Source: Litomosoides sigmodontis (taxonomy: Eukaryota > Nematoda > Chromadorea > Rhabditida > Onchocercidae). Taken from it: a stretch of 64,000 nt of DNA. The stretch covers positions 5,810,507 through 5,874,506 of the forward strand of contig OY718803.1 in the NCBI GenBank assembly GCA_963070105.1. The letters run 5' to 3'. Below the pieces are notes generated by a model that did not search any database, was not told the DNA's origin, and saw nothing but the letters and a program-made list of their open reading frames with translations. Shown piece by piece: positions 41,719 to 55,676 of this stretch; position 1 is the stretch's first letter; every line of letters begins with the position of its first letter. The translations under genes were made by a program, and so were the position numbers.

Positions 41719-44700
41719 CTGCAATATAAAGAATTATCATCTTTTGATGATATGTGCAAATAAGAGCGTAATTATAGAAACCGTAACGCAAAAGAAAAAG
41801 CGTACTTACGAAGACGACCTAATATATCACTGTCATAAACGCTGCTTGCAATGCTGACGAATCATCAAAAGCACTCTTAAATCAAGCAGCTGATGCGAAA
41901 ATTTGCATATTTTGAAAGATTTCGAAAAGCAAACCACACCTGCACTATGGAATGTGATGGATATTGCGGCTGCAACTGATGTGCTGTCGAATTAGAAGGT
42001 GGAGCCGAATACTTAAAATTTTCAATGAGTTAACAACATACTAATTTAGAGTAACTAAGAGCAAATAAATTCATGTCGTTATTTAAGAATATCTGTACAG
42101 TAACTACGAGCATTTACAGAAATAATTCGGGCAGTAAAACCACATACAGATATGTCTAAACAAAGGCATGCAGTCTTCTATTTATTTACTCTTCTGAGAT
42201 TATAATTTAAAAAAAACCTTGTCAACTCTATTAATGTAGCGTACTTATATAGTGTCGGAGCTCTTTATAATTACTGTTACGATGTTATTGTACAACCAAC
42301 CCTTAATCGAGTTGTTCCCGGAACAGTAGAACCCACAGCTGGCCCAGATGTCTGCAGGCAAAAAGGCGGCCGTCTTGCTGCATAATGCTGCTGCATTTCA
42401 GGAGGTAGAGCTCCGGAAGTCCGTGGTACTATTACCCCACTCATTTGGGCGTTTCCCAAAGATGAAGTTGGTATGTTCGCATGCGGTCCTGAATACTTCT
42501 GCATTTGTTGCGAGTTCCATATCTGTAATAAACTTCAGATTAACTTATTGAACTAATATTGCTGATAGGTAAACGAATGCAAACCTGCTGCTGGTACATT
42601 TGAGTTGCTACTCCAGGATGTATTGTTTGGTAGCTTTCCTGATAGTTATGAGCGGAGTATCCAGATTGAGACTGTGGATAAGCCTGATGATATGTACCGG
42701 TTTTCATCGAGAGTGTTCCAGGAGGCCCAGCTCCTGGACGCAAACCCGCTGTACCATACATCTGAGGTGTTTGAGGTTGTCCATAATATGGTACTGAAAA
42801 AAATGTGAATTCGCCTGATGGAACTAATACGAAACACACACAAAACATCTTTAACAACCTGAGCTTACCAGAACCTCATAAACAACTAACCAGAAGGCTG
42901 CTGCTGCAAGGGTCCAGATGGCACGACGTTACAAGAGGTCGTCGCATTTGGTACTTGTTGTGGATGACTTGGTGGCCTTAAGGGTGTACTGTCTTCAGCT
43001 GATTGCCTACTACTACTATCTGGGGTTGTAGCCAGTGGTGGACCTGTACTTGGTGCTCGGCTTTGTGAACCCTGACTCTGCTGATTATCAATCTGAATAT
43101 GACTAATACAAGGTAACTAGCACCTGAATATTTCACATAAGAATGAGCTTCAGGTTCAATCACACATGTACCAACAAAGCGGAAAAAGAAATGAAAAGTT
43201 TTAGCTTCCAGTGACGAAAAGTATAATTTACCTGATCCCTAGCAAATCAGTTTTTATATCAATACCATGAATTTGTAATGACAATCAAAATTATTCGCTC
43301 CTTTTCAGAATAATGAAAAGTTCTCAGCTGACTTGTAAGGTAGATGAAGGTGTTGTTGTACGCGGTAGCTGTTGCTGTATAGCATATGCTGCTTGCTGCT
43401 GGTGAAAATAATGTTGTCTCCGTTGTTCTTCATACCTTTGCTGTTCATCTATTACTGGACCTTGCTGAAACATGATATATAAGTAAAAAAACTGATACTT
43501 GTGAGATCTGATAACCAAAAAATTCTTACTACCAACTGATTTCACACTATGACGTCTTTCCAGAAAACTGAACTTAAAAATGAGAAACTGAAAGATAAAT
43601 AGAAAGTAAGTCTTACTTGCATCATTTGAGGTGGCAAAGGAGGTCTCATTGGAGTAGTAGGTCGCATACCGGGATGATACATGGGAGCACCTGGTGGACC
43701 AGCAACAGTAGGAGCAGGTGGGAATCCCTGAGGTTGCCAGCCAACTGGGCCTTGTAGTCGTCCTTGCATGTTCGGATCCATGTTACCATAAAAGTAAGCT
43801 GTATTTGCATCTCCCAAATGACCATATCCTGTTGGACCTGGCTGGCCTGAAATTGATTTAAATTTTGACGACACCTAAAAATAGACCCAATAAAACTAAA
43901 TTTCAAAAAAAAAACAAATATAAGTAGTTTTGAAGGACCAGTAATGCAAATATTCTCATGTGATTATGAGGTATTCGTTGCCGCAGTTATCACTCTTCTG
44001 ATCTATTAATATTTATTGTTTAATTAATGTTTAGACTTTTAAGATAACTTTGGGCATGATGCAAAGGAATACACATGAGTTATATACAGTGACTTTAAAA
44101 CAAGAAAAGTACATAACCATTTCTGAAAATAACTGCTAAAATTTCAAGTGTAGAATATAAAAATTTTCCAGCAGTGTAACTTTTCTCGTTACCATGGCAA
44201 TTGTAAAACTAAATCCTTCTTATCAAACAAAATACACATAGAAAACGGATTCCGCTCATTTCAACATGGCGTCCACCGACTAATTTGTATAAAATAAAAG
44301 AAGATTACACACAGAAATCGAAGTTAGAAAGCCTATCATCCATCTGTTGTTCTCCTAATTGAATTATTAGAAGCTGCTAATGTCCAAAAATGTCGCAAGA
44401 CGCAAAATTCATGCAAAGAGAGCACCAACACAGCTAGTTTAAATAGCTTCAACATCGCGGTCAAAATGTAAACCATTTCTCTCAACCATAAATTGCTACT
44501 TCGTAGGGGATCCCAAAAACGGAAACAAATTCCATGAACTTAACAATTTCACTAGACAAGAAAATACTTAATTGTTGATTTAGAATCTTATTTCACCACT
44601 TTTTCTTTACTGTTTCCTTTCAAACTATTATCATTTGCGAAATAATAGTTGTGACATCTTCGAATATTTCCAACTAAGTTTAAGACCGATATGCACTACA

Positions 44701-46942
44701 CTATAAGCTGGAACAACAGATTAATCAATCTGACACTAATCAGCTAGCAAATACAAGAACAAAGTAGGAAATTAACACCCGATCAACCTAGGCCATAGCT
44801 TCACTATTGCTCATTCAGCTAGATGAGTCTCTGCTTTTCAACTATAATTGTTTAGCTCTCCACAGATATGGTTTTCAAGGGCAGGGATCAGTTTATCCAA
44901 CTGTTACAACAGGAAAAAAAATCAAAGATGATAACTCCAGAGCAACAATTGTAATTTACATAAATCGTGAGGAACAGATAAACAGTAACGGATCACAGCA
45001 TTAAGTAGGTACAATATAGCAAGTTCTAAGCTCACTGGAAGAAAGCTGCAATTATTTCGAGCGTTCAGCAGTGTCCCAGCTAAAATACATCGTGTAAAAA
45101 AGCAAAAAGTTATTCGCTTCCATGTTTTCTTAGTACTTTGCTATTGAGTGCATTAGATCTCCACTTAATCGAACGACAAGCATTAAAATACGATGCTAAC
45201 ATGAATTTGTTCAAGGTGATTGACTAGTATACCATAACGCAGTGCAGAACGTTCAGTTGCGGAAGTCTGTGAAATCTAAACAGCTTCTCATTATAATAAA
45301 AACATTCAACAATTGCGATTTTGCACCTTTAATCCCTTCCTTTACATAGCATTCTAGATTTCCGTCAATTAAAAAAGACACGCCGAACAAGGAATATCAA
45401 CGTACATTCCTTTATCCGGAATCTCAAAGCGGAAAATACCAGTAACTCAAACAGATTAGGAGTCAAAACATAAAACGCCAGAATGAAGCTGGTCATAAGA
45501 AAAATGAACCAACATTACATTTGAAAGCATTTTTAGATAAAAATTAGTCGCATGGAACAAAGACGGATAACAGTTTAAGTGAAATGCAATGAACACAATT
45601 TCCTCTGCTCCTTCTTTGCACTTCTCACTGGACGCAACATTTTTACTTCCCTTTGTATATTTATTTGTATCATGCTTTTTCACCTCTTTTCTGATGTTCC
45701 AATACTCCGCGAGATGAACGGCTGATGCCTCCGACACATGATAATTTTGTCTGGGAAATAAAAATGTTTTAGGATTAGATCAGCTTTCGATGCACTGTGT
45801 ATTTCGCCAACTGTGAAAGCATCCGCAAAAACCCATCAACATAATTAAAAAGTGGTGGTCGGCTAGTGAGAGAAATGAATAATGAAACAAAATTTCGCAG
45901 CCCATTCTATCTAGTATTTGGAGCACTGGTGGTAAGCATACAATTTTGCATTTGCGTGAAACGAGTTGTGCTCCTTCTTTCGAGTAATACCGACTGAATA
46001 CGCTATATCTGTGCCTCATTGGTCTTTTAAATATATTTCGCAGGCGAATAGTTTTAAATACAATTTAAAATATTTTGTTGATCGTGAGCCAGTGGATGCA
46101 CTCAGTAATCGGTAATAAACCTCCCAGATTGCTTGAAAATGAAGTAATGGAGAAACAAACTTAGTGCACTTCATATATGTATTTATTAGCTGCAATTAGA
46201 GAACCGAGTTACGACTAATAAATAAAGATTGAATAAGTGCACTCACTTTGCTTCCATCACTAAAAAAGCATTGATCAACGAAGGCTCCACTGCGGCGAAG
46301 TTTTAACTCGGATGACTTATGAAGCAGTGTCATATTAAAGACAAATCACTTGTCCGAGCCCTGCTCGTGCTATAAAAATTATCAGACATAATAAAAAGAA
46401 CAAATACCCTTTTTAAATGTACATTAGTCACGTGTTGAAGTAAGAAAATGCTTGAGAACAAAAAAGAATGTTACTGTAGCTCGGAAGCTGGATTATAATC
46501 TGCCAGAAACCCACTCCCCTTCCCTACAAGGCGTTATAACCAACAGAGAGCTTTGATCCGTCTTCGCATCTACAATCTTCCTGACGACCAGAGTTTTAAT
46601 CGTATATATACTGGAACAGTTTCTAAGAATATGATAGAAAAGTGAAAGAAAAAAAAATTTGATCTATGACAGTTTACATATAATAGGTGCCTGAAAATAG
46701 ACTCTCTAGATGTTTCAATAGTCAGTGTTAGCGCTATCAACCAGGTTTTCCTAGTATTATTAACTTAATTTCAAATCACAACATATGACAAAAAACGCTG
46801 CTTCTCGCATTCCGCTCTAAACGAGTCTGTAAGAATATGTAAATCAGATAGAATACTACTGCAAATGCAATACATCACGAATTCTAGTGAGAGGGAAGAA
46901 GGTCGAATATATAAAACGAGAATATATATATATGTGTATATA

Positions 46943-47011
<69 letters not shown>

Positions 47012-50000
47012 CGAAGGCTGGGTATCTAACGCAGAGATATGCAAATGCGCTTTTTGAATCAAGATACCAGTCAGAATTGTAAGTGATGTCAATTTGCCAT
47101 TGGCACTCCTCGTACTAGATTCGAAACACTCGCAAAATTAAATGAATTCCATAAAAACTTAATAATCATCAGAAAACGATGGTTAACACTATCATTGGAG
47201 ATTTCTTTTAACCTGTGATTTTTAACAAGGTCAAAAAAAGCTTTTTGAATAAAACGAAGTTTTATATTCGTCATGAAAATTATTTTTTACTTGTGTTGAG
47301 AATAACGGTTCTTTTAAACACACAAGCAAGTGGCAACAAGCCAAAGCAAACGGAATCTCAGTAACGTCACAGAAACGGAATGCTGCTGAAAGAGCAGATG
47401 AAACAAAGAAAAAAGAGAAGGGATGCAGAAAAGTGACATGCGCAATTAATCTATGACCAGTTGTATTTTCAATCTCAACCGAAAAATGCCGGAAAGAAAA
47501 GAAAGTAAACAGGACGAAATTCCCTTTTATGCTTGCTTTTCAGTGAGTCAAAGATGGACAGAAGAAATAGCGTATTTCATAGCTCTCACAAGAAACGTAA
47601 ACATAGAAATAGTCACAAGAAGGAGTAACTCCCTTCGACTCCTAGACAGGAAGAATATCATTCTCTAGCCAACTTGATCTTCCTTGTTCACAAGTATTTT
47701 CGAATTATCAAATTTACAAAAAATGTAATGAATTCAATTTACCCTTAACACATAATAGAAGTTCCGGAAATTAACTTTCACTCCTCGTATTCTTGTTTTA
47801 CAAACCGCGTAGAATCAGAACTTAATGACCTTACCAATGTAAATCTTTGTTAAACAAAAAAATGACTTAATGGATGCTCACTGCGCTTGTTTCATCCATT
47901 TCGAAAAAAGCTACGAAAATGAAAACCATGTTTACGGCCTTAATATAAATTTAGAGGTAATGCGATTCCTTTACATAAAGTTCTGAGTAACTCCTTCGAT
48001 GTACGAATTTTCCATATTTAATAGAGAAAAGTTTGTCAAATCAAGGTTTGGGACCGAACTTAATTAACTTTCCTAACTTCAAGCATTAAAGATCGCGTCA
48101 CATAAAATTAACTACTAAGAATTCAAAATAAATCTTAACAAACGCATCTGAAATTTTGAATATCACTGCAAACATTGAAGTCGCTGTCATATTCACATTC
48201 ATCATATTTTTTATTATTAAATACTGAAAAATTAAAGCCTACCAGGCCCTGGATATTGTTGAGCATTATGGTCCTTGTTATCTTTCCGGCGTTTTTTCAA
48301 TCGCTCTGCAAATGCAACCACCTCACTAGCATTCTTGCCCGTTTCCAAACATTCCAACCCCAACAAATATTTCTGATAATGTCGCCTTAATTGGTAACCA
48401 GCTGCGGATGACTCGGACATTTCTGAATTTGCTTCTGTACAAACCTGTTTCCATGTCTTATCACGTGTTACCTGCAAAAGAAGAATAACGAATATGCAGA
48501 CTGCACAGAAGTGGTAAAACACAATATTGTAGAGCCTTAAAAGATCGTGTTGTCACCCAGTTACCTGTTCAAAGCCACCGCGTTTCATCACAGCTAAATA
48601 AAGGCGATGCAAATCAACCGTTTGCTTTGAAACTTGTGGGACCTGTGTGATCGGTTCCCCCTAAAAAAAGAAAAATTGAGCTTTTCATAAATTGAAGCTG
48701 TTTTTTCCACCAATGTCAAAACAGAAGTTCGCCTAACAGTATTGACAGTTCGATAAAGAAAACCGTTGATGAGGAATTGTAGTTCATTTTTTTCAGAAAA
48801 TTCTATTCACGATTGAAACAAATAACAGAATGATAAAACCATCTGTCTCTGCAAGCTTTTAATTAAGCAAATGAATTTTACAACCTGCTGTTCACAGAAC
48901 TGCACCAATTTTTCGAAAAAAGCTCTCCTCTCAGGCATAATGTGTTGCGGGTTCATTGCAGTTATGGGCCCCACCTGAAATAACATTCAAAAATTTCCTG
49001 AAATCGAGACTTCGAATTTCCTCAATAGAATTTTTTTTCCATCCCCTAGTTTTATGACCTAATTATTCAGATTAAATGCTAGGAGAAAAATAAGCCCTTC
49101 AATAACCAATAAAATAAACTTACTAGTCTATCGATAATGGACGCCGGATCTTGCCTCTTGCTTATTGTGGGTGTATTTGGTCGATTTGGGGGCACCGGAG
49201 TCCGCTACAATCAAAACGCATTAGAAAATAAAACACGCTCAAACCCAGCTCTCAAAATTCCAGAACAAAGACTCACATGTCCTTGACTCATTTGTGACGG
49301 CGTATGAGGCCATGGATTCGGTGAAGCACCGGGTAAAGATTTGCAATCCTCTAACGATTCGTCAGCGGCCGAAGAGGTACCTCCAGGACTCGGTGCTGCT
49401 ATTCCAGATGACGGAGTCAACGATTGCTGTCCAGAAGTAGATTGCTGCACTGCTTCCTGCAATGCAACAGGCTTAATTATGACCAAGAAGGATTCACTTA
49501 ACCTTAGATTAAACCGGTGGTAGATAGATAAGGTCATAAAACTGGATGTATGCGTAAACAAGATGTCTACAGAATTCCTCTTATGAGTGAAGGACAAACT
49601 TCCCTTAGCACTTACTGGGAGAGATTTTTGCGTAATCATCCTGGACTGCCAGTCAGACTGTACTGGTCCATTCGGCATACGCGTCATTTCAATTTGTGAT
49701 GGTTGCTGCATTTTAGCTGAACTTATTGGCATCATTTGGCGTACACCTGGCATACCATATCCGGTAAAGGCTGAAGAATGTATTGTTAAAGTTACAGTTT
49801 TTACTTGAAGCCAAGGGGATATTACGTATGTAATTATAAAACCATGTTACCTGATGGAGGCATAGGACCTTGATTCTGCACTGGGTAATAATGACCGGGA
49901 TGCAAATTTCCCGGCTGAATATAGCGCATCTGTTGCGGAGGCCAATAAGACGGATACATACTAGCCGAATAAGCTGCAGAAGACGTAAAGTTTTAATTGT

Positions 50001-52789
50001 TATATCATTTAATTAAAGCCCAACGTCAGAAAAAACATGAAAACAAACCAGATGGTGGCACGTGACCCACACTCTGTTGATTAGGCACTTGTTGTTGCAT
50101 TTGTTGAGGCCCTAAAATTAGAAAACTGTTAATATGCATTTTCACTCAATCACAAATGGCACTAGAGAACAGCTTTTCCAGCCAAAGCATTTCCTGCGAA
50201 GCCAAAGAGTAGAAAACAGATTATTTACAGAAAGGTCAGAGGACATGCTTCTAAATCTGCTCTGAAATGTTCATGTGAACTAAAGTTAATGAACAAAGAC
50301 AGTCAAACCAAATAGAATTGTTACCCAGTGTAGAACTGGATGATGGTACTTCCATTCGGACAGTGCCCGGTAATGCAGTGCCAACTGACGAATTCTGCAT
50401 GTGTAATGGCATTTGTGGTGGTGGGGGACCACCTTGACCAGTAGCCGGTGAAAACACATCTCGCGAATCCGGTCTTCCGGCCACTTTTCCTTTCACGCTA
50501 CTTTTTTGGAGACCGACCGATCCCGGACTGTAGCTACCATTCGCAAGTGGTGAAGGCTGCTGCAATAAGTTTGGGGTTGGTTCATGTTTTAAAAAAAGTT
50601 GCTGGAACTGAGTTTAAATCAGACGCAAAACCTAAACTTAATATGAAAATTCTCGAATAGTACAACCATACAGCAGAGTTCAGGTATGACAAGCACAAAT
50701 TTTATCACAAATTCTAATCACACTTTACATAAAACCGACACAACTAACTGAACTATTCATATCCATCTAAATTGTCTATTATTATAATCTCCTTTAAATT
50801 TCAACCTAAGTTAAGTTTTCTCAATGTTCTGAAATAAGTTTCAAATCCGTCATTAACCGTCACAAACCCTCCCCCCCCCCCTCTCCTCCTCTTGAAGATG
50901 ACAAGCACCGTTAAAAACAACGAAAAAAAAAAGCATCCTCCACCCTTTCATTCTTCCCATCTCTTCATGTGTTTTTTTTTTTGAAATGATCGTTTGATGA
51001 CGGCGTCATTGAGTTTTGCATTTTGGCAATACCTAAGCCACTAACCTTACGAGTGTGCAATTATTTATGAGCATATACTTTCTTCACACCCCTTCCGTAC
51101 GGCTTCTTATCCATCTCCACCCTATAACCATCTGATGATCGTCATATCATACATACAAATTATTCCCATCTCTTTAAGAACATCAACGACCCAAAACCAT
51201 TCCCTATCCCTACTCCGCATCATATACACTTTATATGACCACGTGTTTCCGACTTCAAACCTCTCATTCTTTTTTTAAACAATCAAACAAAAGTGCATGG
51301 GAATTCCCACCAAGCAATAAGTCCCTCGTTTCCGAAGTAAAGCGGCAGCCAGAAATCAAATCATTCTATATAACGCCATTTCGTGTCCATGACTTTGCAG
51401 TGCTTCATAACGCCGTAGCTTACACCTCCTATGTATTGTGATCCTTTCGATGTATTTGTTACGCCCTATTTACATCCTTCACATAAGATGTGCAATGAGT
51501 TAGAATCACAACAGAGACATAAGGTAATGTACATGAAGCATTACGGCTTTCTCCACTTCACTGCATTCATCAAATTCATTTACTGGAGCTCTTTTATGGT
51601 GTAATAAACCTGTTCTTATGGATATATTATGAAGATTAGACTCGAAACCACCGAGTTCTCTCAACTCCCACACAATCTGCAAACCTCATATCACAGGACA
51701 TTATGATGGAAGATTCCATGCATCGCATCAATGACGAATTCGTCTTCAACATGCGAAAGATAACCATTCCTGGATTATCGAAACCGGAACTATAATTTCT
51801 GACTGTCCCACGAACACGTAAAGACCAAGGAATGTGTAACATTTAGCAACAACTTCATGCTCCGATGGAGAGACATCACTTCTCTTCCAGCAAGGCGAAA
51901 AAAGTATTAGGGGACCATTGATAGTAAACCCTGCTGATATCCTAAACGGCACCATTTCTAACCATTGTGAATTTTTTTATTAAAAAATTATGCACGTGTG
52001 ATGCTCGAAAGCTTCTTAGCATTTTATAACGTGTCAATAGGCGATGCTAGAAAAATCAAGCTTGGAACATCGTTAGTGACAGCTGGCAGGCAACTGTTGT
52101 AGGAGGCGCTGATAAACGAGTGCGTATAAGCATGACCATCATTATTGGACGACAAATTATGATATGTTGCTATTTGTAACGAATGATTTTTACTAGGAGC
52201 AGGCAGGAAGAACACTGCACTATAGGAAACGAGCCAAGTGTGTGGTGTGATGCAATGCGATGTGGTGTGCTGTACCTTCTTTTTTCCCATCACGTTTGCA
52301 CGTTTTAGTAAGACGGTAGGCGAGTCTGACGAACAATTTATTCGACTCGGTCCCCTCCCTCCTCCACGTCGCGTCCCTCTCTCATGTGTTTCACGATGAA
52401 ATTGTATGGGTATGGGTTGGGTATAGATGAGGAGGAGTGATGTGTTGTGCCGATACTGAGCCGAGATAGATGGATGGACGGATGAATGAATGGATGGATG
52501 GATGGTTGGAGGGATGGATAGATAGCGGCGAGTGAGAGAGAGTATGTGTATATGCATATATCTCTGTACATATGTGTATGTATGTATGCATGGACACATG
52601 CATATATATATGAAGGAGTAGAATGCCAGTTGCGCGCACTACTGGATGGGATGGAGCGAGAGGGGGAAAGACCATCATCATACTCAGTACAATGGATGTC
52701 CCCCAAGGGATGGATGGCTTGCGGAACGAATGGGTTGTTGCTGTGATGTTGTTGCTTGCCGACTACTGCACAACAGGCGAATCGAAGAA

Positions 52790-52863
<74 letters not shown>

Positions 52864-54404
52864 CACCGAGGGGCGAGCGGTCGGTCGGTCGGTCGGTCGC
52901 TCGGTCCATCATCCATCTCGCATTTCGGTGGGGAGCTGCGCTGAATAATAATCGCTCACTCGAATGCAACTGAACCAATGGAAGGGAAGACACTAACCAC
53001 TGCAAACTACACAAAGAGAGCACCCTCGAGATAGTGCGCTGTAGCAGCTAGACGGCGGAAAGCAGAAGGGACTACTACCACATACGAGAGAAGGACAGAC
53101 ATGCGCACCATCATCCGCAAAAAAGTCTCTTAGAAATAACGAGTTTGTAGTGAAACAGAGAGACGACGATGGATGGCCTCGTCCCGACAGTTCCGCTTGC
53201 TTCTCTTTCACTCAATGACGGTGACGGTAACGGTACTCTAACTCCCTCTCTCCTCACTCCTTCCACTTTTACGCATGCCTCCCTGGTACGTCCACGGTGT
53301 TGCTGGAACCCCTCCTTTAAAAAAGGAATTCAGCATTAAACTTCCCTCTCCCTCCCCTTTCCCCCCAATACCACGGAAAACCGAAAGCAATTCTTAGCAA
53401 AAAAATTTGCCGCTGGGAAAATGAATAAAAAATTCTAAAGGCTACACAGCTAACGAAGGAAAAGATGCACTTTTACTTATAAACAAGTGGAGAGAACGAG
53501 AGGTACATATGATTTTACGAGGACGAATTTTAGGCTCGTCTTTCTCTGCTGAAATTGAAATGCTTAGAGCTGAGCTGCTGTTTCCCCTCTCCTCTACCGC
53601 CCTGCTACCGTAACCCGTCAATTTCAGAAATTAGGTTCCCAGCTGCGACTGACGTATGAAACATCAATCAAAGCTAGAATAGAAGAGAAAAGCAATTAAG
53701 GCCAATTTTTGTTCCTTACAAGAGAAACTGTTGGTGGGTGCACACTGAACCGTTACTTCATTATATCCAGTTTACAATCTCTGCCTCTCCCCCAAATTTA
53801 ATCCCACCCTCACGAAGAACTACGGCTGTCGAACAGATGACACTACTATTTTCAAATTTCTTTGTAACCATTGTTTCATGTATTTGTAGGACGAGCCAGT
53901 AAGGACCTTAGCAACCTCTTTATGTAAAAAAAAACCTCTACATCATGCTAATCTAAAAAACTCCTACATCATGCTAAATTTATGCATACTATCGTCTAAG
54001 TCAGAGAGTTCTACTGCTTCATCTTGAACGCGACGAAATTGAATTCGTTTCACTGATTATTATCTCTATATTATGATTTCGCGATTCCATTTCACAGAAT
54101 ACACAAATACTACTAACAACCCATTAAATAACGAAAACGTAACGCCGTACAGAAGAACGCGAAAACTTCAAACTAAAGTGTTTTAACAGTTATGAACTAA
54201 CATCACGACGAATAAAACAGGAACAACGAGTATGCTCAACAAGGGAAACTACTACTGCTTGACCAAACAGTGCAGTAATCAATTTCCCCTCCAGCCACTG
54301 GACAATCCATCTACTACCACTACTACTCAGCGCCTGTCCAAAAATCATGAACAAAATTTCTACTTCCTCCTATAATATATTTGGTGCTATACGAAAGTTA
54401 CCAA

Positions 54405-54468
<64 letters not shown>

Positions 54469-55626
54469 TGCCGAAAAAGGCCTTGGACTCATGAGGGCTT
54501 CACAACAAAAATCGAGATTCATACGTGCCTAATTACTTAGGGTATCCACAAGCGAGCGTAGCAAGCACTGGAAACGACCATTGTAGAATATGATGTAATC
54601 GTATTCGTCTCCACATATACCGAACACAGCGGAAACAACCATGCATTGCAATTTCTGTTCAAGGTGATATCCCTTTATTTTCACACGGCTACCAAAATTC
54701 TCACAACGCAGTATACATGTAAATAACACAACAGTCCCATCCACCCTTTTGTAGTATTACATGTAAACATTATTCCGCTTAAAGATATAGAAAAATTATC
54801 GCTAAGCCACTGCAGCAAACATTTTTACTTGGGAATCCTAAAAATCTTAATCGTTTTAAAAGTCCTAAAGGAAGAATGTCCAAGAATGAAGACTTATAAC
54901 TTGAACAAAAATCTCTAGCACTGCCTATCGAATTAGTATTTAAGAAATCATCACAGTGGCAAAGAACCATCACACAGTAATAATGATCGCAGTATAGAAA
55001 AGCAATGTACAAACAATTCAACGGCAGTGTCCCAAGACCATCTCCACTTAAATTGATGGAACTTGCATATCAAAAGTTACCATACAGGCCGCCAACATGT
55101 CTCCACAGACTCTATCATAAAATACTCAAATTTCTAGGTAGATCCACCGAAATTTTACTTGGACTACCTGCAGTTACAATTTGCTACAAAAAAATTCCCG
55201 CCCATAAATGCAGAATTGACTAACACCATTCATCTACAACACATCACTTCAGCACTTTGTACAATGAGGAACATGAGACACATCACAACCAGACTCCTCA
55301 TGCTAAAATGGGTAATTTTCTTACAAATGGGAGAGTACGACCACTTATCCCATTCCCAAACTTTGTAAAGTGGAAAGAAGCTGCAGTGAATCATAGGCAC
55401 AATGCTTCGAAGAGGACACTGTAATACGAATATGAAAAAATTGCTTTTTCAGTTGACAACAATGCAAAACCTATTCGCCCTTCGAAAGAAATTCCTCCTA
55501 CAGGTTAAATTTTAAGGAATCACCCAAACTGGTATTTTTCTGCCACGTGTTTCACAGAAACACTTTAACAGGTCGAGGAAGAAATGACGTTCTAGGCTTT
55601 GAAAGTGAATGATCCATCAATGATAT

Positions 55627-55676
<50 letters not shown>

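Noticed and set aside
45456..46019. Two adjoining minus-strand ORFs inside the 4.4-kb ARID1 intron.
   Set aside because: Adding them would break the PGPG|QPGP join that gives an exact 1754-codon ARID1 frame; no domain recognised.
52024..52706. Long minus-strand ORFs (up to 191 aa) rich in His, Ser, Pro and Tyr.
   Set aside because: They follow tetranucleotide repeats and GC-rich low-complexity sequence in two or three overlapping frames.
52684..53023. His-Thr and Cys-Val repeat ORFs.
   Set aside because: They are translations of the (CA)n array; no splice structure or conserved domain.
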